Shown here: positions 48,557-58,897 of the stretch, in pieces
How positions within the stretch are numbered: the stretch's first letter is position 1
How the letters are laid out: the number at the start of each line of letters is the position of its first letter
NCBI RefSeq assembly: GCF_900117315.1
Contig: NZ_LT630337.1
Coordinates: 2,985,601 to 3,049,600, forward strand
DNA length: 64,000 nucleotides
Source: Bacillus massilinigeriensis
Lineage (GTDB): Bacteria > Bacillota > Bacilli > Bacillales > Cytobacillaceae
Direction of reading: 5' to 3'
Position numbers and translations under genes: made by a program
The notes under the pieces: generated by a model
What the model was told of the DNA's origin: nothing
Databases searched by the model: none
Seen by the model: only the letters and a program-made list of their open reading frames with translations

Positions 48557-48566
48557 CCTACATGTA

Positions 48567-48602
48567 AAGGCAAATAGGTTTTTATCCTAACCTATTTGCC
48601 TT
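48567..48602. terminator. Hairpin between spoVB and yrbG
   Basis: AAGGCAAATAGG (48567-48578) pairs with CCTATTTGCCTT (48591-48602), a perfect 12-bp stem with a 12-base loop between convergent genes. Neither strand has a clear T run, so it may be a weak terminator. Confidence 0.6.
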
Positions 48603-48626
48603 AGAAAAAAACAAGTGAATATGTAA

Positions 48627-49274
48627 CTATTTCTCATCCTTCACATCAATATAAAAATCACCATTTTGATAGCTGCAAAAGGAAATATTATTAAGATCTT
48701 TATATCCCTTCTTCCTTAATTCCTGAGTCAGCCAATGGTTATCCCTTTGAATTCGCTCTAGATTTTCATCTTGGATGGCTCCATCGACAATAAGGGGAAT
48801 CATGAGATCTCCCTTTTGATCATTTTGTTTAGCAAAAACAGATAGCTTCCCAGAAGGCTCTAAAATGGCAAATTCTACATCAGCAATATTGCGAATATTA
48901 TTTTCTCTCAGTTGAAGAAGTAAATCATCAAAATTATACCTTTGCTTCTTCATTTCATTTTCATCAATTTTTCCTCGATTAATTAATATCGTTGGTTTCC
49001 CTTCGACGAAATCACGAAACTTTTTACTCTTTAAAGAAATCATCGCCAGTGTTACCTGCACAACGACTAATAGCAGCATAGGTAAAACCGTTTTAAACAT
49101 ATTGTCATCTGTATTATCTATGGCAATTACCGCCATCTCTGCAATCATAATATTGACGACCAGGTCTAATATACTTAATTCCCCAATTTCCCTCTTCCCC
49201 ATGATTCGAAAAATAACCAGGATTAATGTGTACAGAATTAACGTTCGTATTATGATAATTACGTATTCCTCCAC
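48627..49274 (-). CDS. yrbG: DUF421 domain membrane protein YrbG
   Basis: The 215-residue protein has three N-terminal membrane helices (about 5-22, 35-55, 60-80) and the cytosolic DUF421 domain with [28 protein letters not shown] near 93-120. Related Bacillus proteins (YetF, YdfS) affect spore germination and membrane processes; the molecular role is unknown. A GTG start is chosen seven bases after GGGGG. Confidence 0.87.
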   Translation of the reverse strand: MEEYVIIIIRTLILYTLILVIFRIMGKREIGELSILDLVVNIMIAEMAVIAIDNTDDNMFKTVLPMLLLVVVQVTLAMISLKSKKFRDFVEGKPTILINRGKIDENEMKKQRYNFDDLLLQLRENNIRNIADVEFAILEPSGKLSVFAKQNDQKGDLMIPLIVDGAIQDENLERIQRDNHWLTQELRKKGYKDLNNISFCSYQNGDFYIDVKDEK

Positions 49275-49490
49275 TTGAATCCCCCATCCACGTTTGCTCA
49301 AGTTTAACCTTAGAATAAACACTTCTGTTGATATTCATGAAACGAAGGTTTTTCCATTTTCTTATATTTATTCCCTACTCTTTTCCAAATTCCCATTCTA
49401 CTTTCCCATATCCTTGAATATGCATGTACTATGAGAAACAAGCTGTATTAATCTTTTGCTGGAAAGGATTTACAGAGGGGAGATGTAAAT

Positions 49491-49880
49491 ATGGATGAAT
49501 CAAAAAAAATGGGTAGTTCAATTTTATATGGGATTATTACTATCTTTATCGTATTCATTATCTGTAGCTTTATCTTTTCAATTCTATTGAAATTTACTAC
49601 CGTTCAAGAGTCTTCAATCCAATTTATTGTGACAGCTATTTCTTTTATCACATTATTTGTTGGGGGCTTTGTTTCTGGGGGGAAGGGTAAACAGAAAGGG
49701 TGGTTACTCGGCGGTTTAACCGGTCTTGTATTTTCCTTAATTATCTTCTTATTTCAGTTTTTAGGCTATGATCGATTATTTAATGTGGAGCAATTGATTT
49801 ATCACATTTGTTATATTTTAACAGCGATGATGGGTGGGATACTTGGAGTAAACATGACGAATAAATCTCGCGTTGCCTAA
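49491..49880 (+). CDS. yrzE: TIGR04086 family membrane protein YrzE
   Basis: This 129-residue protein has four membrane helices with a glycine-rich turn GGFVSGGKGKQKGWLLGGLTGLVFS near residues 58-82, typical of the family. Function unknown. GAGGGG lies before the ATG. It is on the plus strand, divergent from yrbG and convergent with yajC, sharing a long hairpin terminator with the latter. Confidence 0.82.
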   Translation: MDESKKMGSSILYGIITIFIVFIICSFIFSILLKFTTVQESSIQFIVTAISFITLFVGGFVSGGKGKQKGWLLGGLTGLVFSLIIFLFQFLGYDRLFNVEQLIYHICYILTAMMGGILGVNMTNKSRVA

Positions 49881-49920
49881 GAAGAATAAAGAGAATGACG
49901 AAGCCTGATGGTACCACATT

Positions 49921-49971
49921 AAAAAGAGTCTGACCCATAAGATACCACGCACCTTATGGTTCAGACTCTTT
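49921..49971. terminator. Bidirectional terminator between yrzE and yajC
   Basis: AAAGAGTCTGA plus CCATAAG (49923-49941) pair with CTTATGG plus TCAGACTCTTT (49953-49971), about 18 pairs with one mismatch and an 11-base loop. Five T follow on the minus strand, and a shorter run on the plus strand. Confidence 0.85.
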
Positions 49972-49978
49972 CGCTTAA

Positions 49979-50248
49979 TCAACCTTCTGTGGATTTAACA
50001 TCCCTGATTGCTACGCGGTCATATGTAAGATGACTACCGTCACCGCATTTAATTACTACTTTATCTTCATCAAGTGAATCGATTGTTCCATGAAGACCAC
50101 CAATCGTCACAATCTTATCGCCTTTTTTCAGACTCTCCTGCATTTGTTGAACAGCCTTTTGACGCTTTTGTTGGGGACGAATTAATAAAAAGTAGAACAA
50201 AACAAACATTAGTAACAATGGACCTATTGTACCTACTAAACCTTCCAT
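49979..50248 (-). CDS. yajC: Preprotein translocase subunit YajC
   Basis: YajC is a small Sec accessory that associates with SecDF. The 89 residues hold one N-terminal membrane helix (about 6-23, GTIGPLLLMFVLFYFLLI), the family signature RPQQKRQK and a soluble part with KKGDKIVTIGGLHGTI. It is the last gene of the bofC-side queuosine/ruv cluster. Confidence 0.95.
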   Translation of the reverse strand: MEGLVGTIGPLLLMFVLFYFLLIRPQQKRQKAVQQMQESLKKGDKIVTIGGLHGTIDSLDEDKVVIKCGDGSHLTYDRVAIRDVKSTEG

Positions 50249-50272
50249 TCTATCTCCTCCTTTCGGGAATTA

Positions 50273-51439
<1,167 letters not shown>

Positions 51440-51477
51440 TTATTAATATAACAAGAGGAAAATCTTTTTTCTCGTTT

Positions 51478-52506
51478 TTATAGGATTAGCATGGCATCAC
51501 CAAAGCTAAAGAAGCGATACCTTTCCTGGACCGCTATTTCATAAGCATGAAGAACATGCTCTCTCCCTGCCAAAGCGCTCACTAGCATAATTAGTGTGGA
51601 TTTAGGAAGATGAAAATTAGTAACCATTCCATCAATCGCTTTAAATTCATAGCCTGGATAAATAAAAATGTTTGTCCAGCCACTTTCAGCATTAAATCTG
51701 CCATTATGGGCAGCAGCTATGGTTTCAAGTGTTCTAGTTGATGTGGTACCAACAGTAATGATGCGACCGCCTTTTTCCTTCACCTCATTCAATAATCGAG
51801 CAGTTCCCTCGGATACCTGGTAAAATTCAGAATGCATTTCATGCTCATCCACATCATCAACACTTACCGGTCGAAACGTACCTAAACCGACATGTAAGGT
51901 AATAAACGCGATATGGACACCCATTGATTTTATTTCCTCTAGAAGTTCTTCGGTAAAATGAAGGCCTGCCGTTGGAGCAGCTGCTGAACCTCTTTCCTTT
52001 GCATAAACCGTTTGGTATCGTTCCTGATCATCCAATTGCTCCTTAATATAGGGAGGCAATGGCATTTCTCCAAGTTGATCAAGAACTTCATAGAAAATCC
52101 CATCATACTTAAAGGTAATTAGTCTACCACCATGGTCAGATGATCCAACACAAACTCCTTTTAAAAGTCCATCTCCAAAGCTTATTACTGTTCCTTCTTT
52201 GACACGCTTTGCTGGTTTTACCAGGGTTTCCCATGTATCCCCTTCTGTTTGCTTAAGAAGTAGTACCTCTATTTTTGCACCAGTATCTTCTTTTTCACCA
52301 AATAGTCTTGCGGGTAGGACCCTCGTATCATTTAGAACTAAACAATCTCCAGGTTTTAAATATGATGGGATGTTTTTAAAAACCTCGTGTTGAATATTTC
52401 CTGTTTCTTTGTCGAGCACCATTAAACGACTGCTTGTCCTGTCCTCTAGTGGTGTCTGAGCGATGAGCTCCTCTGGTAAATGAAAATCAAATAAATCTAC
52501 TTTCAT
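51478..52506 (-). CDS. queA: S-adenosylmethionine:tRNA ribosyltransferase-isomerase
   Basis: QueA transfers the ribosyl part of SAM to preQ1 in tRNA, forming epoxyqueuosine. The 342 residues contain [12 protein letters not shown] at the start, [16 protein letters not shown] near 54-69, [19 protein letters not shown] near 171-189 and [17 protein letters not shown] near 295-311. It is read with tgt, 65 bases away. Confidence 0.97.
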   Translation of the reverse strand: MKVDLFDFHLPEELIAQTPLEDRTSSRLMVLDKETGNIQHEVFKNIPSYLKPGDCLVLNDTRVLPARLFGEKEDTGAKIEVLLLKQTEGDTWETLVKPAKRVKEGTVISFGDGLLKGVCVGSSDHGGRLITFKYDGIFYEVLDQLGEMPLPPYIKEQLDDQERYQTVYAKERGSAAAPTAGLHFTEELLEEIKSMGVHIAFITLHVGLGTFRPVSVDDVDEHEMHSEFYQVSEGTARLLNEVKEKGGRIITVGTTSTRTLETIAAAHNGRFNAESGWTNIFIYPGYEFKAIDGMVTNFHLPKSTLIMLVSALAGREHVLHAYEIAVQERYRFFSFGDAMLIL

Positions 52507-52537
52507 GATGTCACCCTATCTATATCAATACAAAATT

Positions 52538-52744
52538 TTAACGAAACTTTCCTAATAAGTAAAATACAAGGGACAATAAAAGACTCAAAACAATGGAAGT
52601 TACAATAGGAAAATAAAAGGTTGTATTTCCTTTTTTAATAATGAGGTCTCCCGGGAGCTTTCCGATATGAATAAATTGCATCAAAAACCCTACTGCAAAA
52701 AGAATAGCTCCTATTGTCATTAGTATTTTTGGAATCCCTGTCAA
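52538..52744 (-). CDS. yrzS: DUF2905 family small membrane protein
   Basis: The 68-residue protein has two membrane helices (about 6-27, 45-64) with [20 protein letters not shown] between them, the DUF2905 signature. The start is taken as a TTG overlapping the ruvB stop (TTGA); GGAGG is only one or two bases away, so the true start could differ, though the N-terminal residues look like family members. Role unknown. Symbol assigned by place between ruvB and queA. Confidence 0.75.
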   Translation of the reverse strand: MTGIPKILMTIGAILFAVGFLMQFIHIGKLPGDLIIKKGNTTFYFPIVTSIVLSLLLSLVFYLLGKFR

Positions 52745-53742
52745 TCCTCCGGCACCTCCATATGAAAATGACGATACACTAAATCCGTGACAATTCTTCC
52801 TCGTGGAGTTCTTTGTAAGAAACCAATTTGCAATAAATATGGCTCATACACATCTTCAATCGTTGTGGACTCCTCACCAATGGTAGCGGCAATGGTTTCT
52901 AATCCTACAGGACCGCCACGGAATTTCTCAATAATTCCTTTTAATAATTTATGGTCAATATGATCCAGTCCTAAACGATCTACCTGGAGAAGTTCAAGGG
53001 CTTCAACAGCTAAATCATAATCAATGGAGCCGTCTCCACGAACCTGTGCATAATCCCGTACCCTCCGGAGAAGACGATTGGCAATTCGTGGGGTCCCTCG
53101 AGATCTCCTTGCAATTTCGATGGCTGCTAATTCATCAATTTCTATTTCGAATAACTCTGAGGTACGCATAACAATATGCTTTAATTGCTCCTCATGATAA
53201 TATTCCAATCTTGCTAAAACACCAAATCGATCTCTAAGTGGGGCAGAAATAGAGCCCGCCCTTGTTGTAGCCCCAACTAGGGTAAAAGGGGGTAAATCTA
53301 ACCGCACCGAGCGAGCGCTGGCACCCTTACCGATAATAATATCTAAACAAAAATCCTCCATTGCCGGGTACAGCACTTCTTCTATGGCTCTAGGCAAACG
53401 GTGTATCTCATCAATAAATAACACATCCCCAGGCTCTAAAGCTGTTAAAATAGCTGCTAAGTCCCCAGGCCGTTCAATGGCTGGCCCTGCAGTTGTTCTA
53501 ATATTTACACCCATTTCATTAGCAATAATCGCTGCCAAAGTAGTTTTACCCAATCCTGGCGGGCCATACAGTAACACATGGTCTAATGTTTCCTCGCGAA
53601 GCTTTGCTGCTTGGATGAATATTTCAAGATTCTCCTTCACTTTATCTTGCCCAATATATTGTTTTAACGTTTGTGGACGCAAGCTTTGTTCGAACGAGAC
53701 ATCTTGTAAATCAGCTTCACCTGATACGATTCGTTCCTCCAT
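52741..53742 (-). CDS. ruvB: Holliday junction branch migration helicase RuvB
   Basis: RuvB is the hexameric AAA+ motor that drives branch migration with RuvA. The 333 residues show [13 protein letters not shown] near 20-32, Walker [10 protein letters not shown] at 60-68, Walker [10 protein letters not shown] near 107-115, sensor segment [10 protein letters not shown] and the C-terminal winged helix (about 260-325). It follows ruvA by 31 bases. Confidence 0.98.
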   Translation of the reverse strand: MEERIVSGEADLQDVSFEQSLRPQTLKQYIGQDKVKENLEIFIQAAKLREETLDHVLLYGPPGLGKTTLAAIIANEMGVNIRTTAGPAIERPGDLAAILTALEPGDVLFIDEIHRLPRAIEEVLYPAMEDFCLDIIIGKGASARSVRLDLPPFTLVGATTRAGSISAPLRDRFGVLARLEYYHEEQLKHIVMRTSELFEIEIDELAAIEIARRSRGTPRIANRLLRRVRDYAQVRGDGSIDYDLAVEALELLQVDRLGLDHIDHKLLKGIIEKFRGGPVGLETIAATIGEESTTIEDVYEPYLLQIGFLQRTPRGRIVTDLVYRHFHMEVPED

Positions 53743-53773
53743 ACGGTTTCCATCCTTTTTTCAAAAAAGTTCA

Positions 53774-54385
53774 CTATCTTAGCTGCTTCTGTAAAGCCAG
53801 CTTTATATATTGATCGGTTGTTAGCTTTTCTTTTTTCAAATCCTTTGTCATTTTAGTAATCTCTTTATCAGAATATCCAAGAGCCTTCAATGCAAGGATG
53901 GCTTCTTCTAATTCATGATGATCATTAACGTGCGTTGCTTCCCCATTTTCCTCAGTAAATAAGTTTGGAAAAAAGTCTGGGACTACGTTTTGTAGTTTTC
54001 CTTTTAGGTCTAGAATCATTTGTCTGGCTGTTTTCTTTCCCACTCCTGGGAATTTGACAAGAAAGCTCTCATCCTCTGCTTCAATTGCCTGTACCACTTG
54101 TTCAGGTACTCCAGAAGCAAGTATAGCAAGGGCACCCTTTGGACCGATTCCTGAAACATTTAATAACTTAGTAAACAGGAGTTTCTCTTCTCTCGTTTGA
54201 AACCCGTATAGGGCCATCACATCTTCTCTAACATAATGGTACGTGTAAACAATCACTTCATTCCCTATCTTGCCTGAAAAAAAGAATGGGTTAGGTGTGG
54301 CAATTTGAAATCCAATTCCTTGATTTTCAATGACGATATATTCTGGTCCTATGTATTCAACTTTTCCCTTAATAAATTCAAACAA
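53774..54385 (-). CDS. ruvA: Holliday junction branch migration protein RuvA
   Basis: RuvA binds the four-way junction and recruits RuvB. The 203 residues consist of the OB fold (about 1-63), tandem helix-hairpin-helix region ([15 protein letters not shown] near 72-86, [14 protein letters not shown] near 107-120) and the RuvB-binding C-terminal domain (about 150-203). A TTG start eight bases after GGAG is used. A hairpin CCTCATTT/AAATGAGG (54415-54439) stands upstream. Confidence 0.97.
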   Translation of the reverse strand: MFEFIKGKVEYIGPEYIVIENQGIGFQIATPNPFFFSGKIGNEVIVYTYHYVREDVMALYGFQTREEKLLFTKLLNVSGIGPKGALAILASGVPEQVVQAIEAEDESFLVKFPGVGKKTARQMILDLKGKLQNVVPDFFPNLFTEENGEATHVNDHHELEEAILALKALGYSDKEITKMTKDLKKEKLTTDQYIKLALQKQLR

Positions 54386-54464
54386 TTCTTTCTCTCCTCA
54401 ACATTTGCTGTACCCCTCATTTTATCATAACAAATGAGGAGATACGAAGGAAAACTCAAAACGT

Positions 54465-54497
54465 GAAAAAAGTCTGTCTCTTAAAGAAAACAGACTT
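54465..54497 (-). terminator. Rho-independent terminator of bofC
   Basis: AAGTCTGT (54497-54490) pairs with ACAGACTT (54477-54470) around 12 bases; T residues follow on the minus strand. Confidence 0.82.
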
Positions 54498-54510
54498 GTA
54501 GGCTATTCTT

Positions 54511-55044
54511 TTAATGTTTTTCCTCTGTTGAATACATTTTAAAGCTTTCTAGCACCTCAACATAATTATTTTTACTTTTAATTGGGATTCCTTTTTTCAA
54601 TTGCTCATGCTTTGTACTTTCAAGTCTTCCAACATCAATTTGAAAAAAGGATTGAATAATATTGTAATTTCTTGGTTTTCCATTAAAAATGGTTAAGATT
54701 CCCTCATCAGTAATACCAAAGTAACCGTTTGTTTTTAATAAAGGTGAAATATCATCAATATTTTTATGAAATACTAATTTGTCTTTCCCCATATAAACCA
54801 GGTCCCACTCGTCATACTTTGCCCAGAAATTCTCCATAGACCAAATCGTTTCACGGACTACCTCTTGACTAATATCTCCATCCACATAAGCACGTTCTAA
54901 GATGACCGTTACATGAACTGGCATTTCCTCTTCTTGAACAATCCTCATCCCATCCATTGTTTTCCCTTGTATGTGCACAGAATGGGTGAAAAATACAGAA
55001 GTAAAAACAAATACCATCAGCATGGGGGAAAGAATTCTACTCAT
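54511..55044 (-). CDS. bofC: Bypass-of-forespore C protein BofC
   Basis: BofC is a forespore intermembrane protein that restrains the SpoIVB protease and so times SigK activation. The 177 residues have a signal peptide (about 1-27) followed by the two small domains of the family (VHVTVILERAYVDGDISQEVVRETIWSMENFWAKYDEW region; then TDEGILTIFNGKP, IIQSFFQIDVGRLES). B. subtilis BofC is 170. ATG after GAGGTG is chosen. Both the regulator and its final target SigK are in this window. Confidence 0.92.
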   Translation of the reverse strand: MSRILSPMLMVFVFTSVFFTHSVHIQGKTMDGMRIVQEEEMPVHVTVILERAYVDGDISQEVVRETIWSMENFWAKYDEWDLVYMGKDKLVFHKNIDDISPLLKTNGYFGITDEGILTIFNGKPRNYNIIQSFFQIDVGRLESTKHEQLKKGIPIKSKNNYVEVLESFKMYSTEEKH

Positions 55045-55124
55045 TTTGAACACCTCTATTATCAATAAGAGAATCAAAAAATGTTTTTCAAATTATATTT
55101 TTGCCATTGGATGGTCAAATTATC

Positions 55125-55164
55125 CAAAAAAATTAAGCGGACTGATTTTCCTGACAGCCCGCTT
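55125..55164 (-). terminator. Rho-independent terminator of coxA
   Basis: AAGCGGGCTG (55164-55155) pairs with CAGTCCGCTT (55144-55135; one G-U pair) around ten bases, followed by AATTTTTTT on the minus strand. Confidence 0.85.
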
Positions 55165-55185
55165 AATTGAATTTTCATATTAAAG

Positions 55186-55926
55186 CTATTTTTTGGATTG
55201 TAGCAAATCCCTTAAATCATCCTGAATTTGATCAGTCGGTCCCCCATCACGCAAATCATTATCAATGCTTCTTATACGACTGATTGAACTTGGATCGGTG
55301 ACAACTGTTAGTTTTTTCCCTTTTACATACGGCTTAACTGAACCATTGATATCATTTATGGTTGATTTCTTCTTTCTGTTATCCTTCAAATTTACTGCCA
55401 CAACCATATTTTTTCCATAGATGACCGTTTCAGCATCCTTAACATTTGGAACGGACTTGACTGTATTTCTTACCTTATCTGCAAGCTTTCCATCATAATT
55501 TGTATAATAGGACGGTCTACCCACATGATTATTTTGATTTATATGACCATGATAATTGGCATCTTCCTTACTAAAACGATTATCTCTTTCGAAGAAGTTC
55601 TTATCATAATCTGCAAGAGGCTTCGTTGGATTTCCTGGATTTCCGTTTTCATCTCTTGTTTCAAGAATCCGGGTCCTTCTGTCATTGGCAACTTGCCCCT
55701 CTTCCCCAAGAGTATGATCCATAATTTCGGTTAATGCTCCATCATTATCATTGTCCACCAGAGCATTTCCTCCACGATTAGGGGTTTCATTGGAATAATA
55801 TCCAACGGGCTGCATTCGATTGCTATACCCATCTTGAACATTCGCCTCGTTATTCCCTCCACATCCAGCTATTCCGATTCCTAGCAAGGTGGATAATGAA
55901 AAAACCATTAAGCCTTTTCTATTCAA
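55186..55926 (-). CDS. coxA: Spore cortex lipoprotein CoxA (YhcN/YlaJ family)
   Basis: The 246-residue lipoprotein has a signal peptide with lipobox LGIGIAGC, the lipidated cysteine being C22. A polar, Asn/Asp-rich middle follows and a C-terminal YhcN/YlaJ domain (about 150-246; ADKVRNTVKSVPNVKDAETVIYGKNMVVAVNL). CoxA/YrbB is a cortex-associated spore protein encoded downstream of safA in B. subtilis. A TTG start eight bases after AGGAGG is used. Here another gene separates it from safA. Confidence 0.85.
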   Translation of the reverse strand: MNRKGLMVFSLSTLLGIGIAGCGGNNEANVQDGYSNRMQPVGYYSNETPNRGGNALVDNDNDGALTEIMDHTLGEEGQVANDRRTRILETRDENGNPGNPTKPLADYDKNFFERDNRFSKEDANYHGHINQNNHVGRPSYYTNYDGKLADKVRNTVKSVPNVKDAETVIYGKNMVVAVNLKDNRKKKSTINDINGSVKPYVKGKKLTVVTDPSSISRIRSIDNDLRDGGPTDQIQDDLRDLLQSKK

Positions 55927-55949
55927 GCGAATGACCTCCTTCGCCAGTT

Positions 55950-55972
55950 TAAAGAGCAAAGTATGCTCTTTA
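55950..55972 (-). terminator. Hairpin between the kinase-like gene and coxA
   Basis: TAAAGAGCA pairs with TGCTCTTTA around five bases (55972-55964 with 55958-55950 on the minus strand). There is no strong T run, and the coxA ribosome site follows after about 13 bases, so it could be a weak terminator or an RNA-stabilising stem. Confidence 0.5.
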
Positions 55973-56016
55973 TTAGATTGTGACGAAGGAGGAATTTCAT
56001 GCTGTCAGATAAGACC

Positions 56017-57006
56017 TTATAAGTCTTTTAACGCCAGTTGAATTTCCTTTATAAATTCCTTTCTCATATGGAATTGTGCTGTTGTTAATTCAATAATGGG
56101 TCTTACTCTTTTGGGGTTATTATAGCTTTTTTCCTTAATGATTCGATTCCATTCTCGCATAATATCGGTAGGAAAGGCGAGAGCATAGAGGAATCCTTTT
56201 TCACTCAAGTTTTCATTTATCCCTTCATACTTCCTTAGTTCCAGGAGACTCCAGCCTAGATATGGGAGAATTCGATTCGCATATTGTAAATAATCAAATT
56301 TTTCTTTTCCAATAGCTATTAAATCAAAATCAATTAACGATAAGTCATTGCTCTGGTTGCGAAGAAAATTATGATGAGCAACATCCCCATGTAAAATAAC
56401 TGTGTTCCCATGATTAAAAAAACCCTGTTCCTTTTCTAAACCTTTGAGGGACCAATTTGCCCATCTGATTAATTCTTGAGTGTAATCTTCTTTAATAAAA
56501 AATTGAATGATTCGCAGATTGTCTAGGAATAGATTTGTACGCTCTTTCCACTTATCGATCAATTGAAAGGTTGGAATCAATCTTTGATATCGATTAACGA
56601 GCTTTTCTGTCGTATGATGAAAGCTCCTTAAGAGCCTTAACCCTTCAAGGCGATCTTTTTCCTGATAATAAGAGAACATTTCTTTAGACGGTGTGATGTA
56701 TTCTAGGCAGCCATAGTATTTTTTATCAAATAACATTGGTGGATCCTTAAATATATTTAGAAAATGATACGTTTTGTTAAATCCTTCTTTTTTTAAGGAT
56801 TCAGTAAATGACTCCTGTAGCTTCATTCGATGATAAGAGGAAAACCCTTTAAGGATAAAATTGACTTTCTTTGATTTGACAAAAAAAACATGACTTCGAA
56901 TTCTATTAATGGAGTGAATATGAAATGGAACTTGTTCTTTTAAATAGCTGAGGAGACGATTTTGATGGTCGTCTCCCGGGGTATTAATCGTCAAGTTCTT
57001 CTTCAT
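56017..57006 (-). CDS. Phosphotransferase-family protein, CotS-like spore kinase
   Basis: The 329-residue protein has an aminoglycoside-phosphotransferase/CotS-type kinase fold. The catalytic loop LHGDVAHHNFL (HGD with N five residues on) and the metal-binding LIDFD are intact, near residues 207-228. A basic, helical N-terminal lobe precedes it. CotS, CotI and YutH of B. subtilis are spore-associated relatives. Position between safA and coxA supports a coat role, and substrate is unknown. The chosen ATG lies inside the safA 3' end (23-base overlap) with only a weak ribosome site; an upstream ATG is possible. Confidence 0.72.
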   Translation of the reverse strand: MKKNLTINTPGDDHQNRLLSYLKEQVPFHIHSINRIRSHVFFVKSKKVNFILKGFSSYHRMKLQESFTESLKKEGFNKTYHFLNIFKDPPMLFDKKYYGCLEYITPSKEMFSYYQEKDRLEGLRLLRSFHHTTEKLVNRYQRLIPTFQLIDKWKERTNLFLDNLRIIQFFIKEDYTQELIRWANWSLKGLEKEQGFFNHGNTVILHGDVAHHNFLRNQSNDLSLIDFDLIAIGKEKFDYLQYANRILPYLGWSLLELRKYEGINENLSEKGFLYALAFPTDIMREWNRIIKEKSYNNPKRVRPIIELTTAQFHMRKEFIKEIQLALKDL

Positions 57007-58663
57007 TGCTTCGTTGCATCGTCTGACCCATTGGACCATAGCTATACGGTGTCATATATGGTGGCTGGGTCTGCCATTGTGGCCCATATGCAGGTGTGAA
57101 GACTGGTGGCATCATACCTGGTCCAAACATCGCTGGATTATATCCTCCTGGGCCAAAAGAGCCTAATTCGTAGCTTCCGGCACCCATTCCTTCATGTGCA
57201 GTTTGCGGACCACCACATCCACAATCATCCATCGGCATACCCATTCCTTGAACCTGTGGAGCAACAGACATTTGTTGCGGTACCATCGGCATATCTGCAT
57301 CAGGAGATTCATCAAAATCTATTCCTTCCTGGAGGGGTTGCATTTGAGGATAGCCCATTGGGGCAGCTCCAAATGGTGCTCCTCCCATTTGAGGATATCC
57401 GTATGGAATTTGACCATATGGCATACCCATTTGCATTTGCCTTCCTTGCTGCAGCTGTGGCATAAATGGCTGTTGTGCTTGCATCATTGGTTCATCTTGC
57501 ATCATTGGTTGACCCTGCATCATTGGTCCACCTTGCATCATTGGCTGTCCCTGCATCATTGGTTGACCCTGCATCATTGGTTGACCCTGCATCATCGGTT
57601 GACCCTGCATCATCGGCTGGCCATGCATCATTGGTCCACCTTGTTGGTATGGCATAAATGGTGCCTGTTGGAAGCCAAAAGGTGTCTGACCTGGAACGCC
57701 TTGATAGGTTGGCTGCATGTTAGAGAAACCTTCTGGACTTTCCGGATCAAAGCTTCCCATACCTGTACCAGCAAAGGATGGAGTGTATCCTGGCATTTGT
57801 GGCATAAATAATGAAGAAGATTCATCATGATCAAAATTTCCCTCTACTCCTGGAAGCATACTTGTTGGAACAAATCCAGGATTCTGCATCATCCCTTGAA
57901 CTTGTGGTAGTGGCTGATCGTAAGCTCCTGCTACCTGAGGAAATTGCTGGCCATATGCCCCTTGAACTTGTGGAAACGGTTGTTGCATTGGAAATGGAAC
58001 TGGAACTGGCGCATGAACAAAAGGTGCACACGGGTTTACAGGGTAACAAAATCCAGGTCCTGGCATTACTGGTGTGATTGGGTAGCAATACATGCAAGGA
58101 CACATTTGTGGTTGTTGAACCTCTTGAATCGGCATTTCAATTGGTGACTCTTCTTCAATAGATTCCGGACTTTCTTCCATTATTGGCATTACTTCTGGTG
58201 GAGCCTGAGTGGTTTGCTCCACAGATACATTTTGCTGCATATTCATCAGATAGTAATTATTAATGTCTATTTCTGGGATCACTGGCTGAGGCATTTTTGG
58301 CACGTATGGTGCTTTTGGAATTTCCTTAGGTACTTCTTTTGGAGCTTGCACAATTGGTGCTTCTTTAATAGGTGCTTCCTTTATAGGTGCTGGGGCTGGG
58401 GCTTGGATTGGTGCTTCAACAACTGGAAGTGGTTTTTCTTTTGTAAATGGATGCTCCATAACGGGAAACTCCTTCTTGGAACCCATAGGGATTTCTTTTT
58501 TCACGGTTCCACCTGTTGTAGGTACTTTTATTTTCATACCGGGCATGATCATATCAGGATTACTTAGCTGGGAATTCATCTGTTTTAGCTCTTCGAAGTT
58601 TACCCCATATTTTTTGGCGATTTTCCAAAGAGTATCCCCTTTCTGAACGATATGGATCTTCAC
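56984..58663 (-). CDS. safA: Spore coat/cortex morphogenetic protein SafA, repeat-expanded
   Basis: SafA sits at the cortex-coat interface, is recruited by SpoVID and organises inner coat proteins. The N-terminal LysM domain (residues 1-47, MKIHIVQKGDTLWKIAKKYG start, PGMKIKVP end) binds peptidoglycan. The rest is Pro/Gln/Met/Gly-rich, with cysteine clusters (CPCMYC near 188-193; DCGCGG near 480-485) and a PMMQGQ hexapeptide tract at 343-395. At 559 residues it is far longer than the B. subtilis protein (387). A GTG start seven bases after GGAGGG is used. Confidence 0.88.
   Translation of the reverse strand: MKIHIVQKGDTLWKIAKKYGVNFEELKQMNSQLSNPDMIMPGMKIKVPTTGGTVKKEIPMGSKKEFPVMEHPFTKEKPLPVVEAPIQAPAPAPIKEAPIKEAPIVQAPKEVPKEIPKAPYVPKMPQPVIPEIDINNYYLMNMQQNVSVEQTTQAPPEVMPIMEESPESIEEESPIEMPIQEVQQPQMCPCMYCYPITPVMPGPGFCYPVNPCAPFVHAPVPVPFPMQQPFPQVQGAYGQQFPQVAGAYDQPLPQVQGMMQNPGFVPTSMLPGVEGNFDHDESSSLFMPQMPGYTPSFAGTGMGSFDPESPEGFSNMQPTYQGVPGQTPFGFQQAPFMPYQQGGPMMHGQPMMQGQPMMQGQPMMQGQPMMQGQPMMQGGPMMQGQPMMQDEPMMQAQQPFMPQLQQGRQMQMGMPYGQIPYGYPQMGGAPFGAAPMGYPQMQPLQEGIDFDESPDADMPMVPQQMSVAPQVQGMGMPMDDCGCGGPQTAHEGMGAGSYELGSFGPGGYNPAMFGPGMMPPVFTPAYGPQWQTQPPYMTPYSYGPMGQTMQRSNEEELDD
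57479..57637 (-). repeat. Coding 18-bp tandem repeat in safA (PMMQGQ)
   Basis: Nine consecutive PMM units spaced by six residues (18 bases), most reading QPMMQG, with variants HGQ, QGG and QDE. The near-identity of the codons shows recent expansion by slippage or unequal crossing. The frame is preserved. Confidence 0.9.
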
Positions 58664-58807
58664 TCTGCTTCCCTCCTATGCATAAGTCCATATAGTGTAT
58701 GACGAAATGGGCAAAATGCTAATAATCTTCACAAAAACTTATGCATAAAAGGAAAAAAATATGAGTAAGTCGCTTAAAATCAGTGGATTACTACTTTTTT
58801 ATTGGGC

Positions 58808-58882
58808 AAAAAAAGAGAGTTACCTGCATGACTCCATCTGTCCGAGTGAACAAATGTGATTAGTACATGTCAGGCAACCTCT
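58808..58882 (-). terminator. Long terminator of the nadBCA operon
   Basis: AGAGGTTGCCTGACATG (58882-58866) pairs imperfectly with CATGCAGGTAACTCTCT (58829-58813) on the minus strand, around a loop of about 36 bases, and seven T follow. It is 16 bases after nadA. Confidence 0.75.
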
Positions 58883-58897
58883 GACCGATAAAAATTA

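Noticed and set aside
57106-58567. Long frames opposite and out of phase with safA
   Set aside because: They are by-products of the low-complexity, repeat-rich safA sequence and have no start signals or sensible protein composition.
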